Below, piece after piece: positions 1-8,495 of a stretch of 55,046 nt of DNA. Origin of the DNA: Planctomycetaceae bacterium (GTDB lineage Bacteria > Planctomycetota > Planctomycetia > Pirellulales > UBA1268); assembly GCA_011523305.1 (NCBI GenBank), contig WTHB01000021.1, positions 67,656 through 122,701 on the forward strand, given 5' to 3'. The translations under genes were made by a program, and so were the position numbers. The notes below the pieces were generated by a model that ran no database searches, had not been told where the DNA came from, and was given only the letters and a program-made list of their open reading frames with translations. Within the stretch, counting starts at the first letter, position 1. Each line of letters opens with the position of its first letter.

Positions 1-49
1 GAGTCCACCCGGATTCGGAAGCGCTAACAGGATCGGTGTCGTCGAGACC

Positions 50-1294
50 TTACGCTACCCGGGCGATGACGCACTTGAGATACTCCCCCTCCAGGCAGTG
101 AAGGTTCACCGGGTGGTCGGCGGCAGCCCCACGACACTCAAGCAGTTGAAGCATCCGGCCACTGCGCTGGGCAACGCCGGAGAGCATCACCAGGAAGTCT
201 TCGCGGGCGATGGCTCCGGAACAGCTGCAGGTCACCAGCAGGCCACCAGGCTCCAGCAGATCGACTGCCAGTCGATTGATGCGGTGATAGGCTCGCAAGG
301 CATCGGCAGCGGTGGCCCGGCTGCGGGCGAACTTCGGCGGATCAAGCACCACCATACCGAACCGCTCTCCAGCAGCCTGCAGGGCTGCCAGCTTCTCGAA
401 CGCGTCGGCCTGTTCCACCGTCATGGTGGTGGCGGCATTGAGTTCGGCATTGGCCCGGGCAAGAGCCACCGCGCCGGGGCTTGAGTCGACCGACAGCACG
501 GCAGAGGCCTTTCCTGTGACTGCTGCTGCCACCCCGAAGCCACCGGAATAGCAGAACATGTCGAGCACTCGCCGCCCCCGGGCGTAGCGGGCCGCCGCCT
601 GCCGGTTGTCCCGCTGGTCGAGGTAGTAGCCTGTCTTCTGCCCTTCAGTCAGATCGACCCCAAACCGGAGCCCGTGTTCGGTCACGAAGACCGGCCCATC
701 CGGACGGGTGCCCCGCAGCAAACGATCGGGCAGGTGGAGCCCTTCCAGTTTGCCGAGACCACGTTCAGCACCACGCAGGACAATGCCCTGAGGCTTGATG
801 AGTCGCTCCAGCGTGTCACAGATTGGCTCCAGTCGCTCCGCCATCGCCAGGGCGGTCACCTGGATCGTCAGATACGCGCCATACCGGTCGATGATTAGCC
901 CGGACAGGTCGTCGCCCTCGCTGTTGACCAGCCGACAGCCCCCCTCTGGATTGTCGAGGCCCAACTGTTGACGGAGGGCGACCGCAGCGGCCAGCCGGAT
1001 TTCCCACAACGCATGATCAAGCAGCTGCTCGGCGTCAAATGTGTAGAGCCTCACCCGCAGTCGGCTGGAACTGTTCCAGAGGCCGCGGGCGATGAACTGA
1101 CCGTCGTGGGTCACCAAATCGACCACCTCACCATCGGCCGGACTGCCTTCGACTCGCTGGATGGCGGAGTCAAGCACCCAGGGATGGCGACCAAAGAACG
1201 GCCGGGCCCGCTTCGGTTTGACGAATACAGTCGCGACAGCCGCACCGCTTTCGGGGCCACCGTCAGCGGCATCCGCGGGAGTCTCGTCAGGCAT
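50..1294 (-). CDS. RlmI-like class I SAM-dependent rRNA (cytosine-C5) methyltransferase
   Basis: The product (414 aa) fits the RlmI/YccW family, which methylates a cytosine of 23S rRNA using S-adenosylmethionine. A PUA-like RNA-binding segment opens the protein (about residues 20-95, 'RPFFGRHPWVL'). The catalytic half shows 'QKTGYYLDQRDNR', the SAM-binding 'VLDMFCYSGGFG', the 'VVLDPPKF' motif and the Cys-containing 'TCSCSG' near the C terminus, all expected in this family. The reading frame is open further upstream, but that part runs through the end of the transporter gene; the ATG at 1294 gives the usual family length and overlaps the transporter stop by 8 bp. The overlap suggests translational coupling and co-transcription. 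The exact rRNA target is inferred from the family only. Confidence 0.9.
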   Translation of the reverse strand: MPDETPADAADGGPESGAAVATVFVKPKRARPFFGRHPWVLDSAIQRVEGSPADGEVVDLVTHDGQFIARGLWNSSSRLRVRLYTFDAEQLLDHALWEIRLAAAVALRQQLGLDNPEGGCRLVNSEGDDLSGLIIDRYGAYLTIQVTALAMAERLEPICDTLERLIKPQGIVLRGAERGLGKLEGLHLPDRLLRGTRPDGPVFVTEHGLRFGVDLTEGQKTGYYLDQRDNRQAAARYARGRRVLDMFCYSGGFGVAAAVTGKASAVLSVDSSPGAVALARANAELNAATTMTVEQADAFEKLAALQAAGERFGMVVLDPPKFARSRATAADALRAYHRINRLAVDLLEPGGLLVTCSCSGAIAREDFLVMLSGVAQRSGRMLQLLECRGAAADHPVNLHCLEGEYLKCVIARVA

Positions 1295-3842
1295 GGACGA
1301 CCTGCTTGGCAGGCTCCGGCAGGACGTGCGGCTGGGGCAGCGAGTCAGTCCCCGGGTCGGCTTTGACCCGGCGATGGTCCTTGGCAGTCTTCTTTTTTTC
1401 CAGCCGCAACACACTCCAGCCAAAGATGTCACCGAGTGGTCCAGCAAGGAGAGCGGGCAGCAGGACAAGATTCCCGACCAAGGCAACGGTCAGCATTGCC
1501 AACATCATGTGGCCAAACCGCTGCGTCGGGCCGAAGGGTGAAAGCGAAAAGACCGAGAGGCCGATGCCGATCACGCCCCAACTTTGGTACATCGCCCGGG
1601 CACAGCCCTTGTACGCGAGCATGGTGGCGGCCTTGCGATCGAGTCCTTCAGAAATGCCCCGGCGGAACCAGAGCATGAAGTGAACTACGTCATCCACGGT
1701 GACGCCGAGGGCCACGCTCGGGGCCATGACTGTGCCAATGTCGATCAACAGGTTCCCGGTGCCGAGGTTTTTGAGCAGTTCATTGCCCCAGCCCATGCCG
1801 CCGAAGACAACCACCGCAGGGAACGCGGCCGGCAACAGCAGCACCAGGCCCGCCGAAGCTGCTCGGCAGAGCAGCACCATCACCAGAACGATGATCGCGA
1901 AGTCGCTGATGAAGCCCACAATCAGGCCGTCCAGCAACGAGTGCTGCGCCTTGTAGACGAGTGGCACCAGACCGGTGTAATCGACGGCCACTCCCTCGAT
2001 GCCATCGCCCTCGTAGCGAGCAAGAATCGGGTCGATCTTCGACTGCAGATCACGTTTGAAGTCAGCGTAGTCGACTTCCTTGGTGGCACTGACACGGGCA
2101 CTGATCCGCCAGAGTTCCTGATCGCGAACGCCCTGCTCGTCCTCTACCGTTGCCTCGCGGAGATAATCACCATCGAGGAACTCATGACGGTGGGCCACCA
2201 GCCGCCGGTTTAGCACGCTGCGCCGGGTGCGGGCCGTCAGGCCAAAGACCCGACCGGCAGCACCGCCCAGGCCACTGCCGCCGACGTCGAGGCTGCGTCC
2301 AAAGGTGACGGTCGAGAGTGAGCTGCCGACCTCGTTGAGTTGGCCGATCTCACGCTGGATCTCATCGACGAGTTCCATGCGTTCGAGGAAGTTCAAATCG
2401 CACTGCTGCTGATCAACCCGAATGAGAATCTCCATCGGGACAAGCGGCCCCAGATTCTTTTCCAGCCAGCGATAGTCCTGCCGGATTCGGGCCTGCGGCG
2501 AGAACAGCCGCATGAGTTGCACGCTGCTTTCGACCTTAAACATGCCGTAGGCGAAGCCTGCCATCGTGAGCAGACAAACTGTGGCAACCGAGACATTGTG
2601 CCGGGTGATCCACTGCCCAACTCGCCACCAAGGGCTCTCTTCAATGGGCCGCCAGGAGTCTTCCTCGTCGTCTGCCGCCAAGGCCCCAAGCCGTAGTTTA
2701 GGGGGAAACAGTTCAAGGAATGCCGGCATCAGTGTCATCAGGATGACAAAGCTCACGACCACGCCAATGGCTGAAAAAATGCCAAACATCTTGATCGGCA
2801 CGAGTTCACTCACCGCCAGCGTGGCCAGACCGACCGCCGTGGTACCGGTGGCCAATGACAGCGGCAGCAAGGCGTGGTGAACAGATGCGCCCGCAGCGCC
2901 CTTGAGGACACCCGTCTCGGCAAGCTGGTCCCGATAGTAGTTGGCGAGGTGAATCGCCCCACTGGTGGTGGCAACGTAGACCAGCGACGGCATCGTCAGC
3001 AGGATCGCATCGACCGGATAGCCCGAGTACCAGACGATGGCCAGACTGGCAAACATGCTGTAGACGCCCGAGGCGAGCACCAGGCCGACCAGCACCTTGC
3101 TTTTCAGGCTCCACCAGCTGACGAAAAAGCCGACGACGAGTGACAGGCCAAAAAGCAGCGTCACACTGGTCTGGCCCGCGCGGTCGATCGAGACGTTGTC
3201 GACCGGAGGACCGCCCATGTGCAGCGTCTCTTCGGGAATGCCACACTCCGCAACGGCGACATCTTTGATGGTGTCAATTGCCCCGTGCAGATTCGCCCGA
3301 GCAGCATCTGAGAGCGTGAGGACAAGACAGGTCTGCAGGCTGTCGACATTCGCAACGACGGGTCGTTCCGCTTTCGGGGGAGTCGCGTCTGTTGCTGCGG
3401 CCGGATCGGTGTGCGGCGGATCACCGATCAAAGCGCCGGTGAGTCGATCGACCGCCTCCTCGGGATCGAGGTTGAGCGGCTCTTCGGTCATCTGCTCGAC
3501 TGCCCGTGGCCCGGTCTGGGCGGTCTTGAAGTAGATCGGCCGACCAATTCGCGAGGCCTCTTCCGGTGGCGGCAGCAGTTTGCGCGCCAGCAGTTCCAGC
3601 CGTGGGTCCGCCATCGTGCAGCCATCCCAGCTGACGAGGATGAACTCTTCGCCCTGAAAGTTCTGGCGGAAGAACCGATAGGTCTGGGTTTCTGGATACT
3701 CCAGCGGCAACCAGCCTTTGACGTCATTCCGGTTGTTGCCCTTCGCCTTGATGGCACCCACCACCACCATGGGCAGCAAGAAGACCAGAATGGCAAGAAT
3801 CCAGACGCTGTACCGCTCGTAAAAACCCGTTCGTTGGGACAT
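1287..3842 (-). CDS. MMPL/RND-superfamily transporter
   Basis: An 851-aa inner-membrane protein with the MMPL/RND layout. It has one N-terminal membrane helix (about residues 13-32), a large periplasmic loop, a block of five to six helices (about 225-385), a second single helix (about 415-435), another large periplasmic loop and a final helix block (about 640-820). The conserved 'GVTVDDVVHFMLWF' stretch in the second block resembles the proton-relay region of RND exporters. Planctomycete relatives are often annotated as efflux RND permease or hopanoid-type exporter; nothing here shows the substrate. The ATG at 3842 has an AGG-containing Shine-Dalgarno-like stretch just upstream. The gene overlaps the downstream methyltransferase, so the two are probably one transcript. 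Confidence 0.88.
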   Translation of the reverse strand: MSQRTGFYERYSVWILAILVFLLPMVVVGAIKAKGNNRNDVKGWLPLEYPETQTYRFFRQNFQGEEFILVSWDGCTMADPRLELLARKLLPPPEEASRIGRPIYFKTAQTGPRAVEQMTEEPLNLDPEEAVDRLTGALIGDPPHTDPAAATDATPPKAERPVVANVDSLQTCLVLTLSDAARANLHGAIDTIKDVAVAECGIPEETLHMGGPPVDNVSIDRAGQTSVTLLFGLSLVVGFFVSWWSLKSKVLVGLVLASGVYSMFASLAIVWYSGYPVDAILLTMPSLVYVATTSGAIHLANYYRDQLAETGVLKGAAGASVHHALLPLSLATGTTAVGLATLAVSELVPIKMFGIFSAIGVVVSFVILMTLMPAFLELFPPKLRLGALAADDEEDSWRPIEESPWWRVGQWITRHNVSVATVCLLTMAGFAYGMFKVESSVQLMRLFSPQARIRQDYRWLEKNLGPLVPMEILIRVDQQQCDLNFLERMELVDEIQREIGQLNEVGSSLSTVTFGRSLDVGGSGLGGAAGRVFGLTARTRRSVLNRRLVAHRHEFLDGDYLREATVEDEQGVRDQELWRISARVSATKEVDYADFKRDLQSKIDPILARYEGDGIEGVAVDYTGLVPLVYKAQHSLLDGLIVGFISDFAIIVLVMVLLCRAASAGLVLLLPAAFPAVVVFGGMGWGNELLKNLGTGNLLIDIGTVMAPSVALGVTVDDVVHFMLWFRRGISEGLDRKAATMLAYKGCARAMYQSWGVIGIGLSVFSLSPFGPTQRFGHMMLAMLTVALVGNLVLLPALLAGPLGDIFGWSVLRLEKKKTAKDHRRVKADPGTDSLPQPHVLPEPAKQVVHA

Positions 3843-4169
3843 GTCGCCTCGTGTCGAACCCTTGCAGGTCCGCTGCTGAAAGAACCGGACAGAACGCCGG
3901 TTGGGAATCGATGGCCCGGGGAGGAACTGCCTCCAATAGTTCGGCCTGTGAACGCCTCCGCGAGTGCTTCCGAGAGCATTCCGGAAGAGCTCTCGAAGCC
4001 TTGAAAATTACCGATCTTCAAACCCAGAGTCTATATCGTCGCAGCCTGAGACCGACCTTTTCTCCCGAACTCTCCGGGCGTAAACGTTGCCTCAGGAACG
4101 CTTCCTACCAGCCGCAGCCTTTCCCAAAACTGCGCACTTTTCCAGCGACCCCCTCACAGTGACTGATTT
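3843..4169. other. Intergenic stretch upstream of the MMPL gene
   Basis: About 330 bp between the CDGSH stop and the MMPL start, both on the minus strand. I see no convincing gene. The plus-strand frame open here has no family resemblance and low-complexity composition. It presumably carries the promoter of the MMPL-methyltransferase pair, but I cannot point to clear -35/-10 boxes. Confidence 0.5.
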
Positions 4170-4460
4170 TTAGTCGTCGTCCTTCGCTTGGGTGGCGGCA
4201 GTCTCGGTGGCCCGAAACTGCCGGTCTCGATGCGAGCCATCGCAGAACGGCCGGCAGCCTGAGTGACCACAGCGGCACAGGGCAACAGCACGCTTGTGAT
4301 CTGGCAGCCGGAAGGCCTGCCCGTGGTGGTCATTCACCTGCACCTCTGCTCGGATCTGTCCATCGGACTCCCGGGGCAGTTCGATCACCAGCGGACCGTC
4401 TTCGCGGCAGCGGATGGTCACCACAGGCTTCTTGGCAGCATCGGACAGCGGCAGGTTCAT
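4170..4460 (-). CDS. CDGSH-type iron-sulfur protein
   Basis: A small soluble protein (96 aa from the ATG at 4460). The single zinc-finger-like cluster site reads 'CRCGHSGCRPFCDGSH', which matches the CDGSH signature C-x-C-x(n)-P-x-C-D-G-S-H. The three Cys and one His ligate a [2Fe-2S] cluster in this family. The N-terminal half resembles the 'pure-ligand' beta segment seen before single CDGSH domains in bacteria. The start is chosen because its ATG overlaps the stop of the upstream lgt gene as ATGA, implying translational coupling. A longer frame (to 4520) exists but would run deep into lgt. Physiological role unknown; electron transfer or redox sensing is the family-level guess. Confidence 0.88.
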   Translation of the reverse strand: MNLPLSDAAKKPVVTIRCREDGPLVIELPRESDGQIRAEVQVNDHHGQAFRLPDHKRAVALCRCGHSGCRPFCDGSHRDRQFRATETAATQAKDDD

Positions 4461-5530
4461 TCGCTGGAACCTCCGAGGGTGGCGGCATGCCCCCGCACGG
4501 GCTGCCGCGACAGCCACCACCAGAGCAGGCCGGCAGCAGTCAGCATGACGAGGGAGATCAGCTGGGAGATCGACAGCGGCGTGCCAAGTGCCGGGGCTTC
4601 ATCGATGCGGATTGCCTCAAGCAGGATCCGGGAGATCGGGTGCAGGGTCAGCACCAGCGCAAAGACCTCGCCGTCGCGACGGGCAACCGGGGTGAAGGCG
4701 ACTGCCAGCCCCGCCAGGATTGCGGCATCAAGTGCTGCGTAGAGTTGCGCTGGATGAACAGGCAGACTTGGGTTGGCAACACCGCCTGCAGTTGGATGTG
4801 GCAGCAGGCCGCGGGCGACCTGATCAAACCAGGGGGGGCTCCCCGGTGGGAACTGCACCGCCCAGGGCAACTCACAGAGCCCACCGTAACAGCAGCCGTT
4901 GAGGAAGCAGCCAATCCGGCCGAGTGCCAGCCCGACCAACAGTCCCGGTGCGATGCAGTCAGCCAGTTGCAGTACCGAAAGCCCCCGCCGCCGAGCGAAC
5001 CACCAGGCTGCTACGGCGGCCGTGGGCAGGGCACCGAAGACGACCAGTCCGCCCGCAGCCAGGTTGAGCACCGCTGGAATCGCTGTGATCGGGCTCTGAC
5101 CCGGGAGAAAGAACCGATCGTGGTATTCGATGACGTAGAAAAGTCGCGCGCCGATGAGCCCTGCCACAAAGACTTCAAGGGCCAGGGCGATGATCGTGTC
5201 GGCATCGATGCCGACGCGGCGACCGCGGACGATTGAGAGCCAGGTGCCGACCACAGCCGCGGCCAACAGCATGGCGCCATAGCCCCGAATCGGGACACCC
5301 TGTCCATCATCGAGGGCCGGCAGGCCCCAGAGGATCAGCCCCCCACTGATGGCCAATGGGGCCAGCAACGAGGAAAGGCCGGCCAGACCTTGGCGGCGGC
5401 GGAGTGTCAGCCCAACGACGACAGCACCCGCCACGGCCCAGACGGCAAGCAGCAGTCCCCAGCCAAACAGCGGCACCGATGTCGCGCCCACGGTGATCCG
5501 TGCCGGAATGTGAAAGAGCGTGGTCAGCAC
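4457..5530 (-). CDS. lgt: Prolipoprotein diacylglyceryl transferase
   Basis: A 357-aa inner-membrane enzyme that transfers diacylglycerol from phosphatidylglycerol to the lipobox cysteine of prelipoproteins, the first step of lipoprotein maturation. About seven membrane helices are visible. The most diagnostic stretch is 'GRIGCFLNGCCYGG' at residues 204-217, followed by 'PVHPAQLYAAL' and a C-terminal 'SRILLEAIRIDE' carrying the family's Arg/Glu pair. Where the E. coli enzyme has its conserved His-Gly, this protein reads 'IRGYGAML' (about residue 81). It is somewhat longer than the roughly 290-aa proteobacterial enzyme. The start overlaps the end of panC by 7 bp and the stop overlaps the CDGSH start, so all are probably translated from one mRNA. 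Confidence 0.92.
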   Translation of the reverse strand: MLTTLFHIPARITVGATSVPLFGWGLLLAVWAVAGAVVVGLTLRRRQGLAGLSSLLAPLAISGGLILWGLPALDDGQGVPIRGYGAMLLAAAVVGTWLSIVRGRRVGIDADTIIALALEVFVAGLIGARLFYVIEYHDRFFLPGQSPITAIPAVLNLAAGGLVVFGALPTAAVAAWWFARRRGLSVLQLADCIAPGLLVGLALGRIGCFLNGCCYGGLCELPWAVQFPPGSPPWFDQVARGLLPHPTAGGVANPSLPVHPAQLYAALDAAILAGLAVAFTPVARRDGEVFALVLTLHPISRILLEAIRIDEAPALGTPLSISQLISLVMLTAAGLLWWWLSRQPVRGHAATLGGSSE

Positions 5531-6405
5531 GGGGACTGCGTCCGCGGTGGAAGGGAGAGATTGTCAATCAGGCGGGTCTCACCGAGGCGGCCGGCAATCA
5601 AGGCAATGGCAGCCGTGGTCTGATCGCTCGGAGCCAAGGGTTCAAGCGTATCGGCTGCCACGACGGTTGCGTAGTCAACGGCGATTGCGGCAGCCTCAAG
5701 GATCGCGGCCATGCGGTGCTCAATGTCCGAAATAGCGTGCCCCTGCTGCCAGTCACTCTGAGCCTGCTTGAGGGCGGTCGACAAGGCGGTCGCCTGCTGC
5801 CGCTGGGGAGCGGTGAGGTAGGCATTGCGAGAACTGAGCGCCAGCCCGTCGGTTTCCCGCACGGTCGGACAGACAACCACATCGATTGGCAGCCCAAGGT
5901 CGGCGACCATCCGTTTGACAACCAAGGTCTGCTGCCAATCCTTGGCGCCAAAATAAGCCGCGTCAGCAGGCACGCAGTGGAACAGTCGACAGACCACGGT
6001 GGCAACACCGGCAAAATGCCCCGGCCTCAGTTGGCCCTCGAACGGCTCGGCTGGTCCCGCCACCTCGACCCGGGTGGCATGATCCGGGGGATACATCTCG
6101 CTTACGTCTGGGGCGTAGATCCAGCGGACTGAATGCGGGGCAAGGCGTTTGCAGTCTGCTGCCAGATCTCGCGGGTAGCGATCGAAGTCTTCCTGCGGTC
6201 CAAACTGTATCGGATTGACGAAGATCGACACTGCCACGGCTGGGCAGTCGCTGGCAGCTCGCTCCACCAAACTGGTGTGACCGGCATGCAGGCTTCCCAT
6301 GGTCGGCACGAAGCCGACCCGCTCGCCAGCGGCCTGGGCGGCCCGCACCCGTTGCCGCATCTCGTCGCTCCGACGAATGATCGTCGGTGGTCGATCCCCC
6401 GTCAT
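5524..6405 (-). CDS. panC: Pantothenate synthetase (pantoate-beta-alanine ligase)
   Basis: A 293-aa cytoplasmic enzyme that joins pantoate and beta-alanine with ATP to give pantothenate, the coenzyme A precursor. It belongs to the nucleotidyltransferase HIGH superfamily. The signature 'PTMGSLHAGH' is at about residues 34-43, 'VSIFVNPIQFGPQEDFDRYPR' split around residue 66 gives the pantoate-binding region, and 'LALSSRNAYL' is the KMSK-loop equivalent. Length is normal for the family. Its ATG at 6405 overlaps the stop of the upstream folK fusion as ATGA, which is strong evidence of coupled translation. No panB or panD is seen in the window. Confidence 0.95.
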   Translation of the reverse strand: MTGDRPPTIIRRSDEMRQRVRAAQAAGERVGFVPTMGSLHAGHTSLVERAASDCPAVAVSIFVNPIQFGPQEDFDRYPRDLAADCKRLAPHSVRWIYAPDVSEMYPPDHATRVEVAGPAEPFEGQLRPGHFAGVATVVCRLFHCVPADAAYFGAKDWQQTLVVKRMVADLGLPIDVVVCPTVRETDGLALSSRNAYLTAPQRQQATALSTALKQAQSDWQQGHAISDIEHRMAAILEAAAIAVDYATVVAADTLEPLAPSDQTTAAIALIAGRLGETRLIDNLSLPPRTQSPC

Positions 6406-7544
6406 GCGATCGCCTCAACAGCAGCAACCGCATCGAGGACTGCCCGGCCGAGATCATCGGCAGCGAGGTGAATCACTGCCTTGGGCCGAGGGCAGCAGCC
6501 TCCGCCGTGCAAAAGGCATTCAGCCATGGCCTCTTGGAGGCCCATGAGGGCAGCCACGCCACGCTTGCCCCCGGCGGCGGCCTGGGTCGCGACCAGATCG
6601 GCAAAGACATCACTGCTGTCAGTTGCATGGGAGCGGTAAGCCATCCGCTCAACGAGCGTCTGCTGCCGCACCTCGAGAAACAGGACAACGTGCGGGCAGA
6701 CTGTCTCGTGGCTCACCTGCTCAAAGGCCGAAAGGAACGATTCCCTTTCCGCCGGAGGAAGCCACGCGTCAGCGGCCAGCCGCACACCTTCCAGCCAATA
6801 GTCGGCCACGGTTCCGTGCGGATCATCAGGCCACTGTGACTCGCGGAGCGGCGCGGCATAAGCCTCCACACGCTCACGCCAAGCACGACTCGTAGCGGGT
6901 GGTTCTGCCTGGTGGGCCGTGGCAGGACTGCAGCCAGGCAGAGCAGTCGGGGCGTGGAGCAGCCGGGCCAGCGTCACATCTGCGACCGCTGCCGCAACTT
7001 CGGCCGCACCACTGCCGGGCACGCCGACAACGGCCACATGCAGATGACGCTGGGAGATATTTTCCAAGAGTTCTCTCAGAGTGCAGCCGGCAACAGGATG
7101 CCGCAGGTCGGCAGCAATCTCAGTGGCAGGTTCCAGCACGAACCGCCGGGTCGTCATTCGGGGGTGAGGTACTTGAAGCCGCTCGGTCGTGATGACCTGC
7201 TCGTCATACATCAGCAGATCAAGGTCGATCGTCCGGGGCCCCCAGCGGGTGTGCCGTTCACGGTGGAGTGTGTTTTCAACCGCCGCCAGCATGTCGAGCA
7301 TTTCTTCTGGGGCAAAGCTGGTTTCGACCAGGCAGGCCGCGTTGAGAAAGGGCGGCTGTCCGGGTGGCCCACCGATCGGTTGCGTCTCCACAAATCGACT
7401 CACCTGGAGCATCTCCACACCCGGCATGAACCGCAGCATGTCGATTGCCTGGTCGAGTTGCTCCCGGCGGCTTCCCACGTTCGCGCCGCAGCCAATCAGG
7501 CACCGCGAGGGTCGCACAACGCTTTCGGTTTCAGGAACCATCAC
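6402..7544 (-). CDS. folK: HPPK (FolK) fused to a C-terminal deoxynucleoside-kinase-like domain
   Basis: A 380-aa two-domain protein. Residues about 13-162 are 6-hydroxymethyl-7,8-dihydropterin pyrophosphokinase, the folate-pathway enzyme: 'GCGANVGSR' at 18-26, 'RWGPRTIDLDLLMYD' at 100-114 with the metal-binding D-L-D, and 'HPRMTTRRFVL' at 127-137. Residues about 167-380 resemble the deoxynucleoside/thymidylate kinase P-loop fold, with a start 'VAVVGVPGSGAAEV' and a later 'PHVVLFLEV' strand. The P-loop-like stretch has Ala-Ala where Lys-(Ser/Thr) is expected, so kinase activity of this half is doubtful. An ordinary HPPK is about 160 aa. It is the first gene of the folK-panC-lgt-CDGSH operon. 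ATG at 7544 or the next codon at 7541 are equally possible. Confidence 0.88.
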   Translation of the reverse strand: MMVPETESVVRPSRCLIGCGANVGSRREQLDQAIDMLRFMPGVEMLQVSRFVETQPIGGPPGQPPFLNAACLVETSFAPEEMLDMLAAVENTLHRERHTRWGPRTIDLDLLMYDEQVITTERLQVPHPRMTTRRFVLEPATEIAADLRHPVAGCTLRELLENISQRHLHVAVVGVPGSGAAEVAAAVADVTLARLLHAPTALPGCSPATAHQAEPPATSRAWRERVEAYAAPLRESQWPDDPHGTVADYWLEGVRLAADAWLPPAERESFLSAFEQVSHETVCPHVVLFLEVRQQTLVERMAYRSHATDSSDVFADLVATQAAAGGKRGVAALMGLQEAMAECLLHGGGCCPRPKAVIHLAADDLGRAVLDAVAAVEAIA

Positions 7545-8430
7545 GCATCCTCGCGGTGGACTGAACGCAGTTGAGCAGAATCCTGTGGGCGACCGGCCCG
7601 CAGTCGTCCGGCCCTGGCTGGCTGGACGCCCTGCTCATGTCGCCGTCAGCGTGCGTTCATGCGGTCAACGACAGCGTGGCCCATTCTATGGGGTCGACCC
7701 GGCGGAAAAGCAAGCAGGGCCGGGATGGCCCGTTCTGCCCTCATGCCCCTTCGGCAAACGATTTCGAAGGCGGGGGGGACATCCAAGCCACGGCGATTGC
7801 CGTCGACTGTCGATCCCTCACGTCGCCGCCCCCCGAAAGCCTTCAAACTTGCGTCTTCGAAATCGTGTGTTCGGAAACACGTCTGTGCACGTGCTGGTAT
7901 CGCGTCACCAATCACCGCAGCGATGCGGCCGTGAACCTGCTGATTTCCCTGCAGCATGGCCACCAGCATCGAGCGGTGCCAGAATCGATCACGCGTTTCC
8001 CTAACGTTGTGTCAAGCGAACCTGAGTGATCGATGACTGAGGCTGCATTCTGTGAAGCCACAGCATTCTGTCAAGCATGATGGCTGTGGTCCGCGAGAAG
8101 ACTTTGCGAGGCTTTAAAAAACACGGATGCCGCACCCTTGGAAATTTTGTTGTGCACGCTGCGGAGATAGGCTGTTCACTGTGGTGTGACGCAGAAACTA
8201 CAGCATGGATGCTGGTGGGGCAGGTGAGTGCGTGCGGGCACTTTCGTTGGTGCACCGATTGTCGATAGCCGTCGCCCGCCCCGCCGCTGGTGCCGTCGCA
8301 TGCACACGCCCTCCTGGTCGCCGGAGCGGCTGTTTGTCGGGGAAAACTCGGTGTCTCCAGCAGAAGCGGCAGGCTCGTGGCGAGGATGCTCACCGAGCGT
8401 TAGGAGTGGTTTGAGAAACCCGATATACTC
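7545..8430. other. Long stretch without a convincing gene
   Basis: Almost 0.9 kb between the divergent folK and DUF2617 genes. Frames of 60-150 codons are open on both strands, but none has family resemblance, a good ribosome binding site or protein-like composition. Two visible structures: a 14-nt imperfect direct repeat 'GCATTCTGTSAAGC' at about 8045-8058 and 8063-8076, and an inverted repeat with 7-bp arms (8058-8064 and 8083-8089). It must contain the folK operon promoter. It may hide an RNA gene or a decayed gene, which I cannot resolve by eye. Confidence 0.5.
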
Positions 8431-8486
8431 CGACATCCGTTCCCCACCAGAGCCGTTCGGCAGGGAACGGGTTGGTCGTGTGGAGG
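8424..8486 (+). promoter_or_regulatory. 5' leader of the DUF2617 gene: -10-like box, hairpin and Shine-Dalgarno
   Basis: TATACT at 8424-8429 resembles a sigma70 -10 box, though I see no good -35 element. Directly after the transcription start this would imply comes a perfect 8-bp inverted repeat, CCGTTCCC (8437-8444) and GGGAACGG (8463-8470), with an 18-nt loop. The GGAGG at 8482-8486 is 9 nt before a GTG and decides the start of the next gene. The hairpin ends 11 nt before the Shine-Dalgarno. Confidence 0.45.
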
Positions 8487-8495
8487 TTCGCCTTC

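Noticed and set aside
7571-8029. 152-codon plus-strand frame in the gene-free stretch
   Set aside because: Low-complexity, Ser/Cys/Arg-rich, no ribosome site, no resemblance to any family; an opposite-strand frame of 107 codons is equally unconvincing.
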